Origin: Bacteroidota bacterium
Lineage (GTDB): Bacteria; Bacteroidota; Bacteroidia; Chitinophagales; Chitinophagaceae
NCBI GenBank assembly: GCA_016712665.1
Contig: JADJQP010000010.1
Coordinates: 1 to 64,000, forward strand
Direction of reading: 5' to 3'
DNA length: 64,000 nt
A program made the position numbers and the translations under genes. The notes beneath the pieces were generated by a model. The model saw only the letters and a list, made by a program, of their open reading frames with translations, did no database searches and was not told the origin of the DNA. Of the stretch, positions 46,992-55,118 are shown piece by piece (positions within the stretch are counted from its first letter, which is position 1; each line of letters begins with the position of its first letter).

Positions 46992-48029
46992 ATGTCTGTG
47001 CAAATAGTTGGTGTTGACGCAATAGTTTCCAATGAAACCGATAGGTTAATAATTGATGTGCGCTCTCCCGCTGAATTTCAAAAAGCGCATATTCCCGGAG
47101 CTGTCAATTTGCCCCTATTTAGCAATGAGGAGCGTGCCATTGTGGGCACTGCCTACAAGCAAGAATCGCCCGAAAAAGCCATGCTTCTTGGATTAGAGTT
47201 TGCAGGAAGAAAAATGCGATTTTATGTGGAGCAAGCCACATTGATTTCACCCGAACGAAAAATTCTGGTACATTGTTGGCGTGGAGGCAAACGTAGTGAA
47301 AGCATGGCCTGGCTGCTATCCTTGGCCGGATTTGATGTACACGTTTTAAAAGGTGGTTATAAAAATTATCGACGGTATGTGCGTTCGTTTTTTTGCCTTC
47401 AAGAACCAAAATTTATTGTAATAGGAGGACAAACCGGTATTGGCAAAACCTATTTTTTGCATCAACTTGCCTTGATGGGCGAACAAATTATTGACCTCGA
47501 AGGTCTTGCAAATCATAAAGGTTCAGCATTTGGCTCCCTCGGCCAGGAACCACAACCCAGCGTAGAACAATTCGAAAATTTACTGTTTGACGCCTATCGA
47601 AAACTCGATCAATCAAAACGAATTTTTATCGAAAATGAAAGCCATCTGATAGGAAGCTGTGTCATACCGAGAGAGGTATTTAACCAAATGAAGCAATATT
47701 ACTATTTCCATATCACCATCCCTTTTTTGGACCGCGTCGACAGATTGGTACAAAATTATGCTATTTACCCTAAAGCGGCTCTGGCCGAGCGTTTTATGAA
47801 AATTAAAAACAAACTCGGCGGCGATCAACTCAAAAAAGCACTAGCATTTCTTGATCAAAATGACTTTGGCGCAGCTGCAGTCATTGCATTGAAATTCTAC
47901 GACAAAACCTATCAGTATGGGTTTGAAAACAACAGTACTCCGCATAAGCTCATTTTAGATTTTGACTATGCTGATACCCAACTAATAGCAAAAGAAATTA
48001 TTTTCACCTGTAACAAGCTTTCTATTTAA
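46992..48029 (+). CDS. mnmH: tRNA 2-selenouridine synthase
   Basis: Replaces sulfur by selenium in 5-methylaminomethyl-2-thiouridine at the wobble position of certain tRNAs, using selenophosphate. The 345-residue protein has an N-terminal rhodanese domain with the active Cys95 in LVHCWRGGKRSESM and a C-terminal P-loop domain, GGQTGIGKT at 145-153. LIIDVRSPAEFQKAHIPGA is the typical start of the rhodanese part. Its stop overlaps selD by one base (TAATG), so it is coupled to the gene for its donor. Confidence 0.94.
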   Translation: MSVQIVGVDAIVSNETDRLIIDVRSPAEFQKAHIPGAVNLPLFSNEERAIVGTAYKQESPEKAMLLGLEFAGRKMRFYVEQATLISPERKILVHCWRGGKRSESMAWLLSLAGFDVHVLKGGYKNYRRYVRSFFCLQEPKFIVIGGQTGIGKTYFLHQLALMGEQIIDLEGLANHKGSAFGSLGQEPQPSVEQFENLLFDAYRKLDQSKRIFIENESHLIGSCVIPREVFNQMKQYYYFHITIPFLDRVDRLVQNYAIYPKAALAERFMKIKNKLGGDQLKKALAFLDQNDFGAAAVIALKFYDKTYQYGFENNSTPHKLILDFDYADTQLIAKEIIFTCNKLSI

Positions 48030-49075
48030 TGAAAAACAACGACAACATTAAACTGACCCAATATTCACACGGCGCCGGATGTGGGTGCAAAATATCACCA
48101 AAAATATTAGATAGTATATTGCAATCCATGGAAACCAAAGTGCATTTCCCTCAATTGCTGGTTGGCAACGAGGAAAGAGATGATGCCGCGGTATACGACC
48201 TTGGTGACGGTACTGCCATTATCAGCACAACCGATTTTTTTATGCCAATAGTGGATGATGCCGCCACCTTTGGAAGTATTGCTTCGGCAAATGCCATCAG
48301 TGATATTTATGCTATGGGTGGCACGCCGCTCCTTGCGATCGCCATTTTGGGCTGGCCTATCCAAGTATTGGCTGCTGATGTGGCCAACGCAGTCATCGAA
48401 GGAAGCCGTAAAACTTGTCTATCAGCCGGCATTCCCTTAGCAGGCGGACACTCGATCGATTCTCCTGAACCCATTTTTGGACTGGCGGTAACCGGTAGAG
48501 TTCCCATAAAACATTTGAAAAAAAACGGTGGCGCTAAAGTGGGTGCTTCCCTTTATTTAACCAAGCCCCTCGGAATTGGCATTTTATCGACTGCTCAAAA
48601 ACAAAATAAGCTCAAACCGGAACATGGCCAAATGGGGCCCGAGTGGATGCTGCAATTAAATAGTATCGGTGCCGAATTTGGCAAATTGAGTTATGTAAGT
48701 GCCATGACCGATGTTACCGGATTTGGCTTGCTGGGGCATCTAAGTGAAATGTGTGAAGCCAGTGACGTATCTGCTGAAATAAAATTTGATACGATTCCTT
48801 GGATTGACAAAGAAATACTTGAAGATTCTTTGCAGCAAGGGTGTATACCGGGTGGCACCAATCGAAACTGGGATAGCTATGGTCATAAAATAGCCTTGCA
48901 ATTTGAAGCCCAAAAAAATATCCTTGCAGATCCACAAACCAGCGGTGGACTCTTGGTAGCAGTAGAACCCTCACATAATGAAGAATTCATTGCATTCTGC
49001 AAACAGCATGATCTAGCATTAGAACCATTTGGAACGCTTGTTAGCAAAAAAGAAAAAGTGATCTACATTATCTAG
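48029..49075 (+). CDS. selD: Selenophosphate synthetase (selenide, water dikinase)
   Basis: Makes selenophosphate from selenide and ATP. The 348-residue protein has the catalytic Cys in HGAGCGCKISP (C18, K21), so it is a Cys-type and not a Sec-type enzyme. Other family stretches: DDAAVYDLGDGTAII, TTDFFMPIVDD, IAGGHSI-like LAGGHSIDSPEP, TGFGLLGHLSEM, and DPQTSGGLLVAV. No selA, selB or tRNA-Sec is in the window. With mnmH beside it, selenouridine in tRNA is the visible use of selenium. Confidence 0.96.
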   Translation: MKNNDNIKLTQYSHGAGCGCKISPKILDSILQSMETKVHFPQLLVGNEERDDAAVYDLGDGTAIISTTDFFMPIVDDAATFGSIASANAISDIYAMGGTPLLAIAILGWPIQVLAADVANAVIEGSRKTCLSAGIPLAGGHSIDSPEPIFGLAVTGRVPIKHLKKNGGAKVGASLYLTKPLGIGILSTAQKQNKLKPEHGQMGPEWMLQLNSIGAEFGKLSYVSAMTDVTGFGLLGHLSEMCEASDVSAEIKFDTIPWIDKEILEDSLQQGCIPGGTNRNWDSYGHKIALQFEAQKNILADPQTSGGLLVAVEPSHNEEFIAFCKQHDLALEPFGTLVSKKEKVIYII

Positions 49076-49142
49076 AAAGAAAGCCGTGCCTGAATCCTTA
49101 GATAATATTTAACGCGGCAAAACAATTTTTTTTTGAAACTTT

Positions 49143-49760
49143 ATGCAGTTTCGTGGTATGAATTCAACTGCATTTGATTTTGAAACCCATTTCCTTCTTG
49201 AAGATGAAGTCGCATTGCTTCGTCCGCTCCAATTGAGTGACTTTGAAAACCTACTGCCCTTTGCCTTGAAGGAACCCGAAATATGGAAATACTCGCTGGT
49301 GCCGGCAAGCGGTGCAGAAGCCATGCTGCGCTATATCGAAACAGCTATCGACGCTCGAAATAACAGCAAAGAATATCCATTTATTGTATTTGATAAGAGA
49401 ACGCAACAATATGCAGGTAGTACTCGATTTTATGATATGCAACTCCCAAATAAATCACTGCAACTGGGTTACACATGGTATGGAAAATCATTTCAAGGCA
49501 CCGGACTCAACAAACATTGCAAATTTTTGATGCTTTCTTTTGCCTTCGAAAAAATGACTATGGAACGTGTTGAATTTAGAGCGGATAATGAAAATGAACG
49601 AAGCAAAGCAGCCATGAAAAGCATCGGATGCACCGTGGAGGGCCTCATCCGAAGCAGCAGTTTTAGAATAGACGGAAGCCGACGCGATAGTATATTACTT
49701 AGCATTTTAAAAGAGGAGTGGATGCAAAGTGTACGAGAAAAACTAAGAAGTAAATTGTAG
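49143..49760 (+). CDS. GNAT family N-acetyltransferase (RimJ/RimL-like)
   Basis: A 205-residue acetyl-CoA-dependent transferase resembling ribosomal or antibiotic N-acetyltransferases. It has LRPLQLSDFENLLPF, YAGSTRFYDMQLPNKSLQ, the acetyl-CoA loop region YGKSFQGTGLNKHCKFLM, and VEFRADNENERSKAAMKS, the usual C-terminal RimL element. Substrate unknown. ATG 49143 is used; ATG 49158 (MNSTAFDFETHF) is an alternative. It follows selD by 67 bp. Confidence 0.83.
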   Translation: MQFRGMNSTAFDFETHFLLEDEVALLRPLQLSDFENLLPFALKEPEIWKYSLVPASGAEAMLRYIETAIDARNNSKEYPFIVFDKRTQQYAGSTRFYDMQLPNKSLQLGYTWYGKSFQGTGLNKHCKFLMLSFAFEKMTMERVEFRADNENERSKAAMKSIGCTVEGLIRSSSFRIDGSRRDSILLSILKEEWMQSVREKLRSKL

Positions 49761-49788
49761 CGTATTTTCTGAGTATGTCCGCTGCCAA

Positions 49789-50547
49789 TTATAAGATTTT
49801 CCAATAAATCTTCACAACGCGTCTTCGTTCATCGTCGATTCGATATTTCTTTTTACGATCAGGGAGCTCTTGTCCCTTTCCCTCATGCACTATTTGAATA
49901 TAGACCTTATCAAAGGGATCAAACATCGGTTTTCGTTGCTCAATAATTTCATCAATTATTTTCCCAATTTCTTTTGCCCGCAAATACGACAAATGCACAT
50001 TGATATTTTCGCTAGTCATTGGAATTTTCTTCATATACGGAGCCAATGTTTGACGTAGGGGCGAATTCTCTGCAATTGGCACAGCATCAGTGTATCCGTA
50101 TATAAGAATTTGAACCACTAAGGATTTATAATTTTGTGGTTCGGCCCTCCTAAGGATAGAATCTACCAAGGGATAAAAGGTCTTTAAGGCGATTGGTTTA
50201 ATATTTTCATCAATTTTAAATTGCCCTTTAGGAAATAGGGAAATGGATTTATAGGATTCAAAATAACGTAGATCAATACGCGATTCATTCAAGTCTTGCA
50301 CCCAGGGATTCGCATGTACTTCCGATCCAAAACCAAACTGAATATTGTCAATTTTTTGAGGTGGTTTACCGGCCACATTACTTACCAATGAGTGCCTCTT
50401 AAAGTCCTTGGAGGTTGTGGTTTCATTTTTTGAAATAGATTTGGCAATCGGAAAACGACTTTCGTGCGTTTCGTAATTTTTTTTACGATGAAATATGTTA
50501 CAGGAAACACCCGTTATGACTAGTAACAAAAAAGGAAAGCGTGCAAT
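49789..50547 (-). CDS. OmpA-like lipoprotein with unusual start
   Basis: About 246-252 residues. The C-terminal half fits an OmpA-like peptidoglycan-binding domain: ILIYGYTDAVPIAENS, LSYLRAKEIGKIIDEI, IVHEGKGQELPD and DDERRRVVKIYW. The N-terminus is a lipoprotein signal ending ITGVSC, but the only start codons in frame are TTG 50529 (leaving a short signal without a positive charge) or ATT at 50547 (IARFPFLLLVITGVSC), which directly follows the stop of the upstream gene. ATT initiation by coupling is uncommon but fits the signal better. Its partner upstream is a single-pass membrane protein, suggesting a cell-envelope linkage. Confidence 0.7.
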   Translation of the reverse strand: MARFPFLLLVITGVSCNIFHRKKNYETHESRFPIAKSISKNETTTSKDFKRHSLVSNVAGKPPQKIDNIQFGFGSEVHANPWVQDLNESRIDLRYFESYKSISLFPKGQFKIDENIKPIALKTFYPLVDSILRRAEPQNYKSLVVQILIYGYTDAVPIAENSPLRQTLAPYMKKIPMTSENINVHLSYLRAKEIGKIIDEIIEQRKPMFDPFDKVYIQIVHEGKGQELPDRKKKYRIDDERRRVVKIYWKIL

Positions 50548-51444
50548 CTACTCCTGTTCTGCAAAATAGACCTGTTCATGCTGTGTTGATTTCTTTGCTT
50601 TAGTTGCTTTATGAGGTGCTCCCTTTTTAGGCGCGAACCGATTCTTTGATCTTGGTTCAGCCGCACTTCCTTCTGAAGTAAGCCCCTCATTGTCATCGTT
50701 CGCGCGCATTTTGTTTTCTTTGGCAGGCGGCTTCGTAATTTCAGATACTTTCTGTTTCGGTAAACTTTCATTTAGAATTGCGGGGGGCGATACCGGGCTG
50801 TTTAGCGAGGAGGAAACGGTAGCTTCTGTGGCTTTGTTAGCGGTGGTATCATTCGGAAAAACGGTTGCGGAGGCGGTAGACATTGCATTCCCTTCGGCCT
50901 TGGTTGTATCTGTGTTGTATGTTCGATTAAAAATAACTATTAAAAATGCCAGAAGAAGAAACATACCCAATACTGAAAACGCGATAAAATACGAACTCTT
51001 CACGGGATGCTTTTTGAGGGTATTTGGTATGGTTGGCGGCGTGAGTTGGTAGGTATCTGGAGAAATTTTACTTATTCCCATACTTCCCAGTTCTTCTACC
51101 AACTGATACGAATCTACATCCTCTTCCTTCTCCACATCTTCGACTTGGTGCTGCTCTAAAGGCTTTCGATAGGCCTTCTCCTCCTGATATTTCTTTTCCA
51201 AGAATTGAAATACAGCCTCTTTCAGCAAATCGATGAGTACTTGATTTTGTTGATTGAGATTGTTTACGGTTGTGGGTGCGGGTTCTGGTTCAGAAAGGGG
51301 CAGTGCTACTTCCTTTACTTCCTCCTTAATTCCCAAAAAATCATTGATAAAGCCTTGCAGATCTTTATCCGCAATATCAGGTTCCAAAGTTTTTACAAAT
51401 TCCTTCAGAACACTATTCTTCTCATAAACATCCTTTGCATCCAT
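50548..51444 (-). CDS. Single-pass membrane protein with Pro/Lys-rich C-terminus
   Basis: About 298 residues from ATG 51444 (MDAKDVYEKNSVLKEF); the open frame reaches TTG 51564 but the extra 40 residues are not protein-like and overlap the putative origin motifs. The cytoplasmic-looking N-terminal part is acidic and helical (VEDVEKEEDVDSYQLVEEL), then one membrane helix (YFIAFSVLGMFLLLAFLIVI), then a long low-complexity Thr/Ser/Ala/Pro region with Lys-rich end (KKGAPHKATKAKKS). It is coupled to the OmpA-like lipoprotein gene downstream. Function unknown; an envelope-spanning linker is one possibility. Confidence 0.65.
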   Translation of the reverse strand: MDAKDVYEKNSVLKEFVKTLEPDIADKDLQGFINDFLGIKEEVKEVALPLSEPEPAPTTVNNLNQQNQVLIDLLKEAVFQFLEKKYQEEKAYRKPLEQHQVEDVEKEEDVDSYQLVEELGSMGISKISPDTYQLTPPTIPNTLKKHPVKSSYFIAFSVLGMFLLLAFLIVIFNRTYNTDTTKAEGNAMSTASATVFPNDTTANKATEATVSSSLNSPVSPPAILNESLPKQKVSEITKPPAKENKMRANDDNEGLTSEGSAAEPRSKNRFAPKKGAPHKATKAKKSTQHEQVYFAEQE

Positions 51445-51704
51445 TATGGCGGTACTTACAGATACAAATTTAGAGTAAGGGCTTCCAAAATAGTGTGAAT
51501 AGACGTTTATATTTTCCCCACATGGATTGTGAATAAACAAGGTGCTACTTGTGGGTTCAGTCAACCTTCAGCGCTGAACCCAAAGCCCATGGCAAATCAA
51601 ATCAGTGTGGGAAACAGAAAAAAGGGTGGACCGACCGAATTCATGCACATTTGGTGCATAAAAAAAATTCGTTTTCCCATAATTTAATACCATTTTTGTA
51701 GCTG
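51445..51704. promoter_or_regulatory. Candidate origin/regulatory region before parA
   Basis: A 260-bp divergent gap with DnaA-box-like sites: TGTGAATAA at 51528-51536 (perfect, reverse strand), TGTGAATAG at 51494-51502 (one mismatch) and TGTGGGAAA at 51606-51614 (two mismatches). It also has a 12-bp palindrome TTCAGCGCTGAA at 51567-51578 and a 9-bp inverted repeat TGGGTTCAG/CTGAACCCA around it. It may be oriC, a DnaA-regulated promoter, or ordinary control DNA for parAB. Confidence 0.45.
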
Positions 51705-52520
51705 ATGGGAAAAATAATTTCAATAGCAAATCAAAAAGGTGGTGTGGGCAAGACAACCACTGCTATTAACCTTGCTTGCAGTCTTGCAGTACTAGATTAT
51801 AAAACGCTCTTGATTGATTGCGATCCGCAAGCCAACGCTACGACCGGGAATGGATTTGACCTGAAACAAATACAATTTAGTGTCTATGATTGTCTAGTTA
51901 ATGATACCAGTATTCGGCAAGTTATTCTGGAAACTGAAACTCCAAATCTCTATCTCCTTCCGTCCGACCTTGATTTGGTTGGTGCTGAAATCGAATTGAT
52001 CAATCATCCAAACCGAGAGCGAAAATTAGCACAGATTTTGGATGAAATTAAAGAGGAGTACCAATTTATCATTATAGATTGTTCTCCTTCTTTGGGATTA
52101 ATTACCGTAAATGCATTAACAGCAAGTGACAGCGTTATCATCCCAGTACAGTGTGAGTACTTTGCATTAGAAGGTCTGGGCAAATTGCTCAATACCATAA
52201 AAATTGTCCAAAACAAGTTGAATAACCAATTGGAAATCGAAGGCATTTTGATGACTATGTATGATGGTCGTCTGCGCTTGTCCAATCAAGTGGTGGAGGA
52301 AGTAAAAAATCACTTTGAAGATAGTTTATTTCAAACCATTATCCATCGAAATACCCGACTAGGGGAGGCGCCTAGTCTAGGCAAGCCGGTCTTGCTGTAT
52401 GACGCTGACTCTACAGGTGCCATGAATTATTTGAATCTTGCAAAAGAAGTGTTGCAACGTAATGATTTAACGAAAATAAAAAATATTGACAAAACCATAG
52501 AAATGGAAGAGCATGAGTAA
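51705..52520 (+). CDS. parA: Chromosome partitioning ATPase ParA
   Basis: Segregates chromosome origins with ParB and parS. The 271-residue protein has the deviant Walker A KGGVGKTTT starting at residue 11, LLIDCDPQANATTG, the Walker B-like FIIIDCSPSLGLIT, PVQCEYFALEGL and the C-terminal EAPSLGKPVLLYD. Start is ATG 51705. It overlaps parB by 8 bases. Known to form filaments or gradients on the nucleoid. Confidence 0.96.
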   Translation: MGKIISIANQKGGVGKTTTAINLACSLAVLDYKTLLIDCDPQANATTGNGFDLKQIQFSVYDCLVNDTSIRQVILETETPNLYLLPSDLDLVGAEIELINHPNRERKLAQILDEIKEEYQFIIIDCSPSLGLITVNALTASDSVIIPVQCEYFALEGLGKLLNTIKIVQNKLNNQLEIEGILMTMYDGRLRLSNQVVEEVKNHFEDSLFQTIIHRNTRLGEAPSLGKPVLLYDADSTGAMNYLNLAKEVLQRNDLTKIKNIDKTIEMEEHE

Positions 52521-53424
52521 TAAGCCAAATACAAAAGCGCAAATTGGGAAAGGCATCGGTGCCTTATTGGGAAATATAAAAGACGAAGTGAATGCATTCA
52601 GCAAAAACACTGCATCCGATGAGGTGCTTGTTGGCAGTATTACACGTATCCCCCTTTCATTGATTGAAAAAAATCCGCATCAACCTCGAAGAACTTTTGA
52701 AGAAGGTCCCCTTCAGGAATTGGCAGCATCCATTAAATTACACGATATTATACAGCCGATTACGGTGGTAAAACTTCCCAATAAAAAATATCAAATCATT
52801 TCTGGCGAACGTCGGTTCAAAGCTGCGCATATTGCCGGTCTGAATGATATTCCTGCGTACGTTCGAGTAGCAAATGATCAGGAAATACTGGAAATGGGAC
52901 TGCTAGAAAATTTGCAACGCGAAGACTTAAATGCAATTGAAATTGGACTAGGATATAAACGATTGATGAGTGAATGCAACTTTACTCAGGAACAAGTGGC
53001 AGAACGGATGAATAAAGAAATAAGTACCGTCACCAATTATATTCGCCTACTTCGACTTCCACCCTCCATTCAGGTGTCTGTAAGAAATAAGCAACTGAGC
53101 ATGGGGCATGCCCGCGCTTTATTGGGTTTAGAGCATATCGAGCAACAATTATTTGCAGCTAAGGAAATTATTGAAAACGATCTTTCCGTGAGGCGCACAG
53201 AGGAAATGATTAAGAATATTTTGCAAAATAAAAGTGCAAAGCCAAATAACAAGAAAGAAACCACCACTCTCCCTCCTGCCTATAAAAAAATTGAAGATCA
53301 AATAGCCTCTCACCTATCTACTAAGGTCCTTCTGAATCGAAAAAAAAATGGAAAAGGCACCATCACATTAGAATTTTATAACGACAATGATTTGGAAAGA
53401 ATTCTTGATAAGATGAGCATCTAA
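52513..53424 (+). CDS. parB: Chromosome partitioning protein ParB
   Basis: CTPase clamp that binds parS and spreads on DNA. The 303-residue protein has IPLSLIEKNPHQPRRTF, the CTP-binding GERRFKAAHIAGL, GLLENLQREDLNAIE, a helix-turn-helix region (TQEQVAERMNKEISTVTNY) and the C-terminal dimerisation domain (ITLEFYNDNDLERILDKM). Overlaps parA by 8 bases. A parS-like palindrome lies about 3.7 kb downstream. Confidence 0.96.
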   Translation: MSNKPNTKAQIGKGIGALLGNIKDEVNAFSKNTASDEVLVGSITRIPLSLIEKNPHQPRRTFEEGPLQELAASIKLHDIIQPITVVKLPNKKYQIISGERRFKAAHIAGLNDIPAYVRVANDQEILEMGLLENLQREDLNAIEIGLGYKRLMSECNFTQEQVAERMNKEISTVTNYIRLLRLPPSIQVSVRNKQLSMGHARALLGLEHIEQQLFAAKEIIENDLSVRRTEEMIKNILQNKSAKPNNKKETTTLPPAYKKIEDQIASHLSTKVLLNRKKNGKGTITLEFYNDNDLERILDKMSI

Positions 53425-53458
53425 AATGAATTCATTGCTACCCTAATCCGGATTTTAC

Positions 53459-54061
53459 ATGCAAAAAAAAATAAGCAAATTTCTTGTTCCCTTTTTGCTT
53501 TTCATGATAGCAAACCTTACGTTATCTGCTCAAGAAGACGGCGATGAAATAGATAATACCAAGCAAGAAATCAAAAGTAGTACAGCCCCCTTTCCTGATT
53601 CCATTTTTAGGTTTAATGTAAAAAAACCAATTGCAAAAAGAGCGGGAATGTTCTCTGCTATTTTGCCCGGCTTGGGTCAGGTGTATAACAAACAATATTG
53701 TAAATTGGGAGTGGTGGTAGCCGCATCAGGAGTCGTAACCGGCTTTATGATTTTTAATACCAAAAAGTACAACCTTTATCAACAAGCTTATTTGGGCCGA
53801 ATAGACAATGACCCTACTACCACCGATACGTTTGTCAATTACCAAACATCCGATATTGATTTGTTACGCAAAACGTATCGAAAATATGTGGAATACACAG
53901 TTATTGCCGGCACGGTGTGTTACCTCATCAATATTTTGGACGCATTCACTTCGGCACATCTCAAATCCTTTGATATGAGCAAAAATATCAGCATGAGGGC
54001 TACCCCCTACTTTGACCCTGGAAATCAATTTGGCATCAAACTTTCCTTTGCAAAAAAATAA
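53459..54061 (+). CDS. DUF5683-like membrane protein
   Basis: A 200-residue protein with signal peptide (ending LSAQ) and the conserved Bacteroidota core AGMFSAILPGLGQVYNKQY followed by VVVAASGVVTGFMIF and a second helix VIAGTVCYLINILDAF. The PGLGQ-YN motif is diagnostic for the DUF5683 family, often found just after parAB and before dapB in these bacteria. Function unknown, two to three membrane segments. Confidence 0.82.
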   Translation: MQKKISKFLVPFLLFMIANLTLSAQEDGDEIDNTKQEIKSSTAPFPDSIFRFNVKKPIAKRAGMFSAILPGLGQVYNKQYCKLGVVVAASGVVTGFMIFNTKKYNLYQQAYLGRIDNDPTTTDTFVNYQTSDIDLLRKTYRKYVEYTVIAGTVCYLINILDAFTSAHLKSFDMSKNISMRATPYFDPGNQFGIKLSFAKK

Positions 54062-54065
54062 ACCT

Positions 54066-54788
54066 ATGAAGATCGCATTAATTGGATATGGAAAAATGGG
54101 TAAAGCCATTGAAGAAATTGCCTTGCAAAATGGTCATGAAATCTGCTTGAAAATCAATAGCAGCAACCTCATCGACTTTACTACAGCACATATTTCCAAA
54201 GCCGATGTATGCATTGAATTCAGCAATCCGGAAGTGGCCTTTCATAACATTTCTAAATGCCTGGAAGCAGGCGTACCCACCATTAGCGGCAGTACCGGCT
54301 GGTTGCAAAAATTGGATGAAGCCAAAACACTTTGCCAACAAAATAATACGGCTTTTTTATATGCAAGTAATTTTAGTATCGGTGTCAATCTGTTTTTTCA
54401 AATCAATGAGCTAGTAGCCCAACTTTTTTCATCTCATCCTGAATATAAAGTCAGTATGGAGGAAATTCACCACACAGCCAAAAAAGATGCACCGAGTGGT
54501 ACGGCTGTCACATTAGCGGAAGGTATATTAAGACATTATTCCTCCAAACACAAGTGGATCAATGAAGCGACTGCAAATGATACCGAATTAGGAATTGTTT
54601 CGAAACGAATAGATCCGGCACCCGGTACGCACCGTATATTTTATGATAGCGAAATCGATAGTATTGAAATCATGCACACAGCGCATAACAGAAAAGGGTT
54701 TGCTTCCGGTGCCCTATTGGCAGCATTCTTTATCCAAGATAAAAAAGGAATCTTTGAAATGAAGGATGTGTTACATTCATTTTTTTAG
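54066..54788 (+). CDS. dapB: 4-hydroxy-tetrahydrodipicolinate reductase
   Basis: NAD(P)H-dependent step of lysine and diaminopimelate synthesis, hence peptidoglycan. The start at ATG 54066 gives MKIALIGYGKMGKAIEEI; an upstream extension of 18 residues is not used. Markers: VCIEFSNPEVAF, ISGSTGWL, YASNFSIGVNLFF, and the catalytic EEIHHTAKKDAPSGTA. The 240-residue length is close to the family norm. Four bases after the DUF5683 stop. Confidence 0.95.
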   Translation: MKIALIGYGKMGKAIEEIALQNGHEICLKINSSNLIDFTTAHISKADVCIEFSNPEVAFHNISKCLEAGVPTISGSTGWLQKLDEAKTLCQQNNTAFLYASNFSIGVNLFFQINELVAQLFSSHPEYKVSMEEIHHTAKKDAPSGTAVTLAEGILRHYSSKHKWINEATANDTELGIVSKRIDPAPGTHRIFYDSEIDSIEIMHTAHNRKGFASGALLAAFFIQDKKGIFEMKDVLHSFF

Positions 54789-54833
54789 TATCTTCAATTT
54801 CGTTACCATATCAACCCTATAAAATTAAATAGT

Positions 54834-55118
54834 ATGAGCGCTGAGGTAAGTATCCATATTAAGATTTGTAATCGAAACTACAAATTGAAAGTAGCTGCAG
54901 AAAATGAACAAATTGTTCGAGATTCCATTCATAAAATAACTGAAAACATCAATCGTTTTCACGCGAATTTTCCGGGAAGGGATGATCAGGATTATATGGC
55001 GATGACATTACTCGATTTCATCACCTCAAATGAAAACAAGCAAAGCCAGGCGATTGCTGAAGAAGAGCATACCCTCATCAAAAAATTAGAACGATTAAAT
55101 ACGCTACTTGACTCATGA
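54834..55118 (+). CDS. zapA: Cell division protein ZapA
   Basis: A 94-residue FtsZ-associated protein that bundles FtsZ filaments. The N-terminal beta-rich head (VSIHIKICNRNYKLKV) is followed by a long helix (IVRDSIHKITENINRFH) and a coiled-coil end (EEEHTLIKKLERLNTLL). Its stop overlaps the start of the PolX-like gene (ATGA). Placement beside dapB and parAB fits a cell-cycle cluster. Confidence 0.88.
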   Translation: MSAEVSIHIKICNRNYKLKVAAENEQIVRDSIHKITENINRFHANFPGRDDQDYMAMTLLDFITSNENKQSQAIAEEEHTLIKKLERLNTLLDS

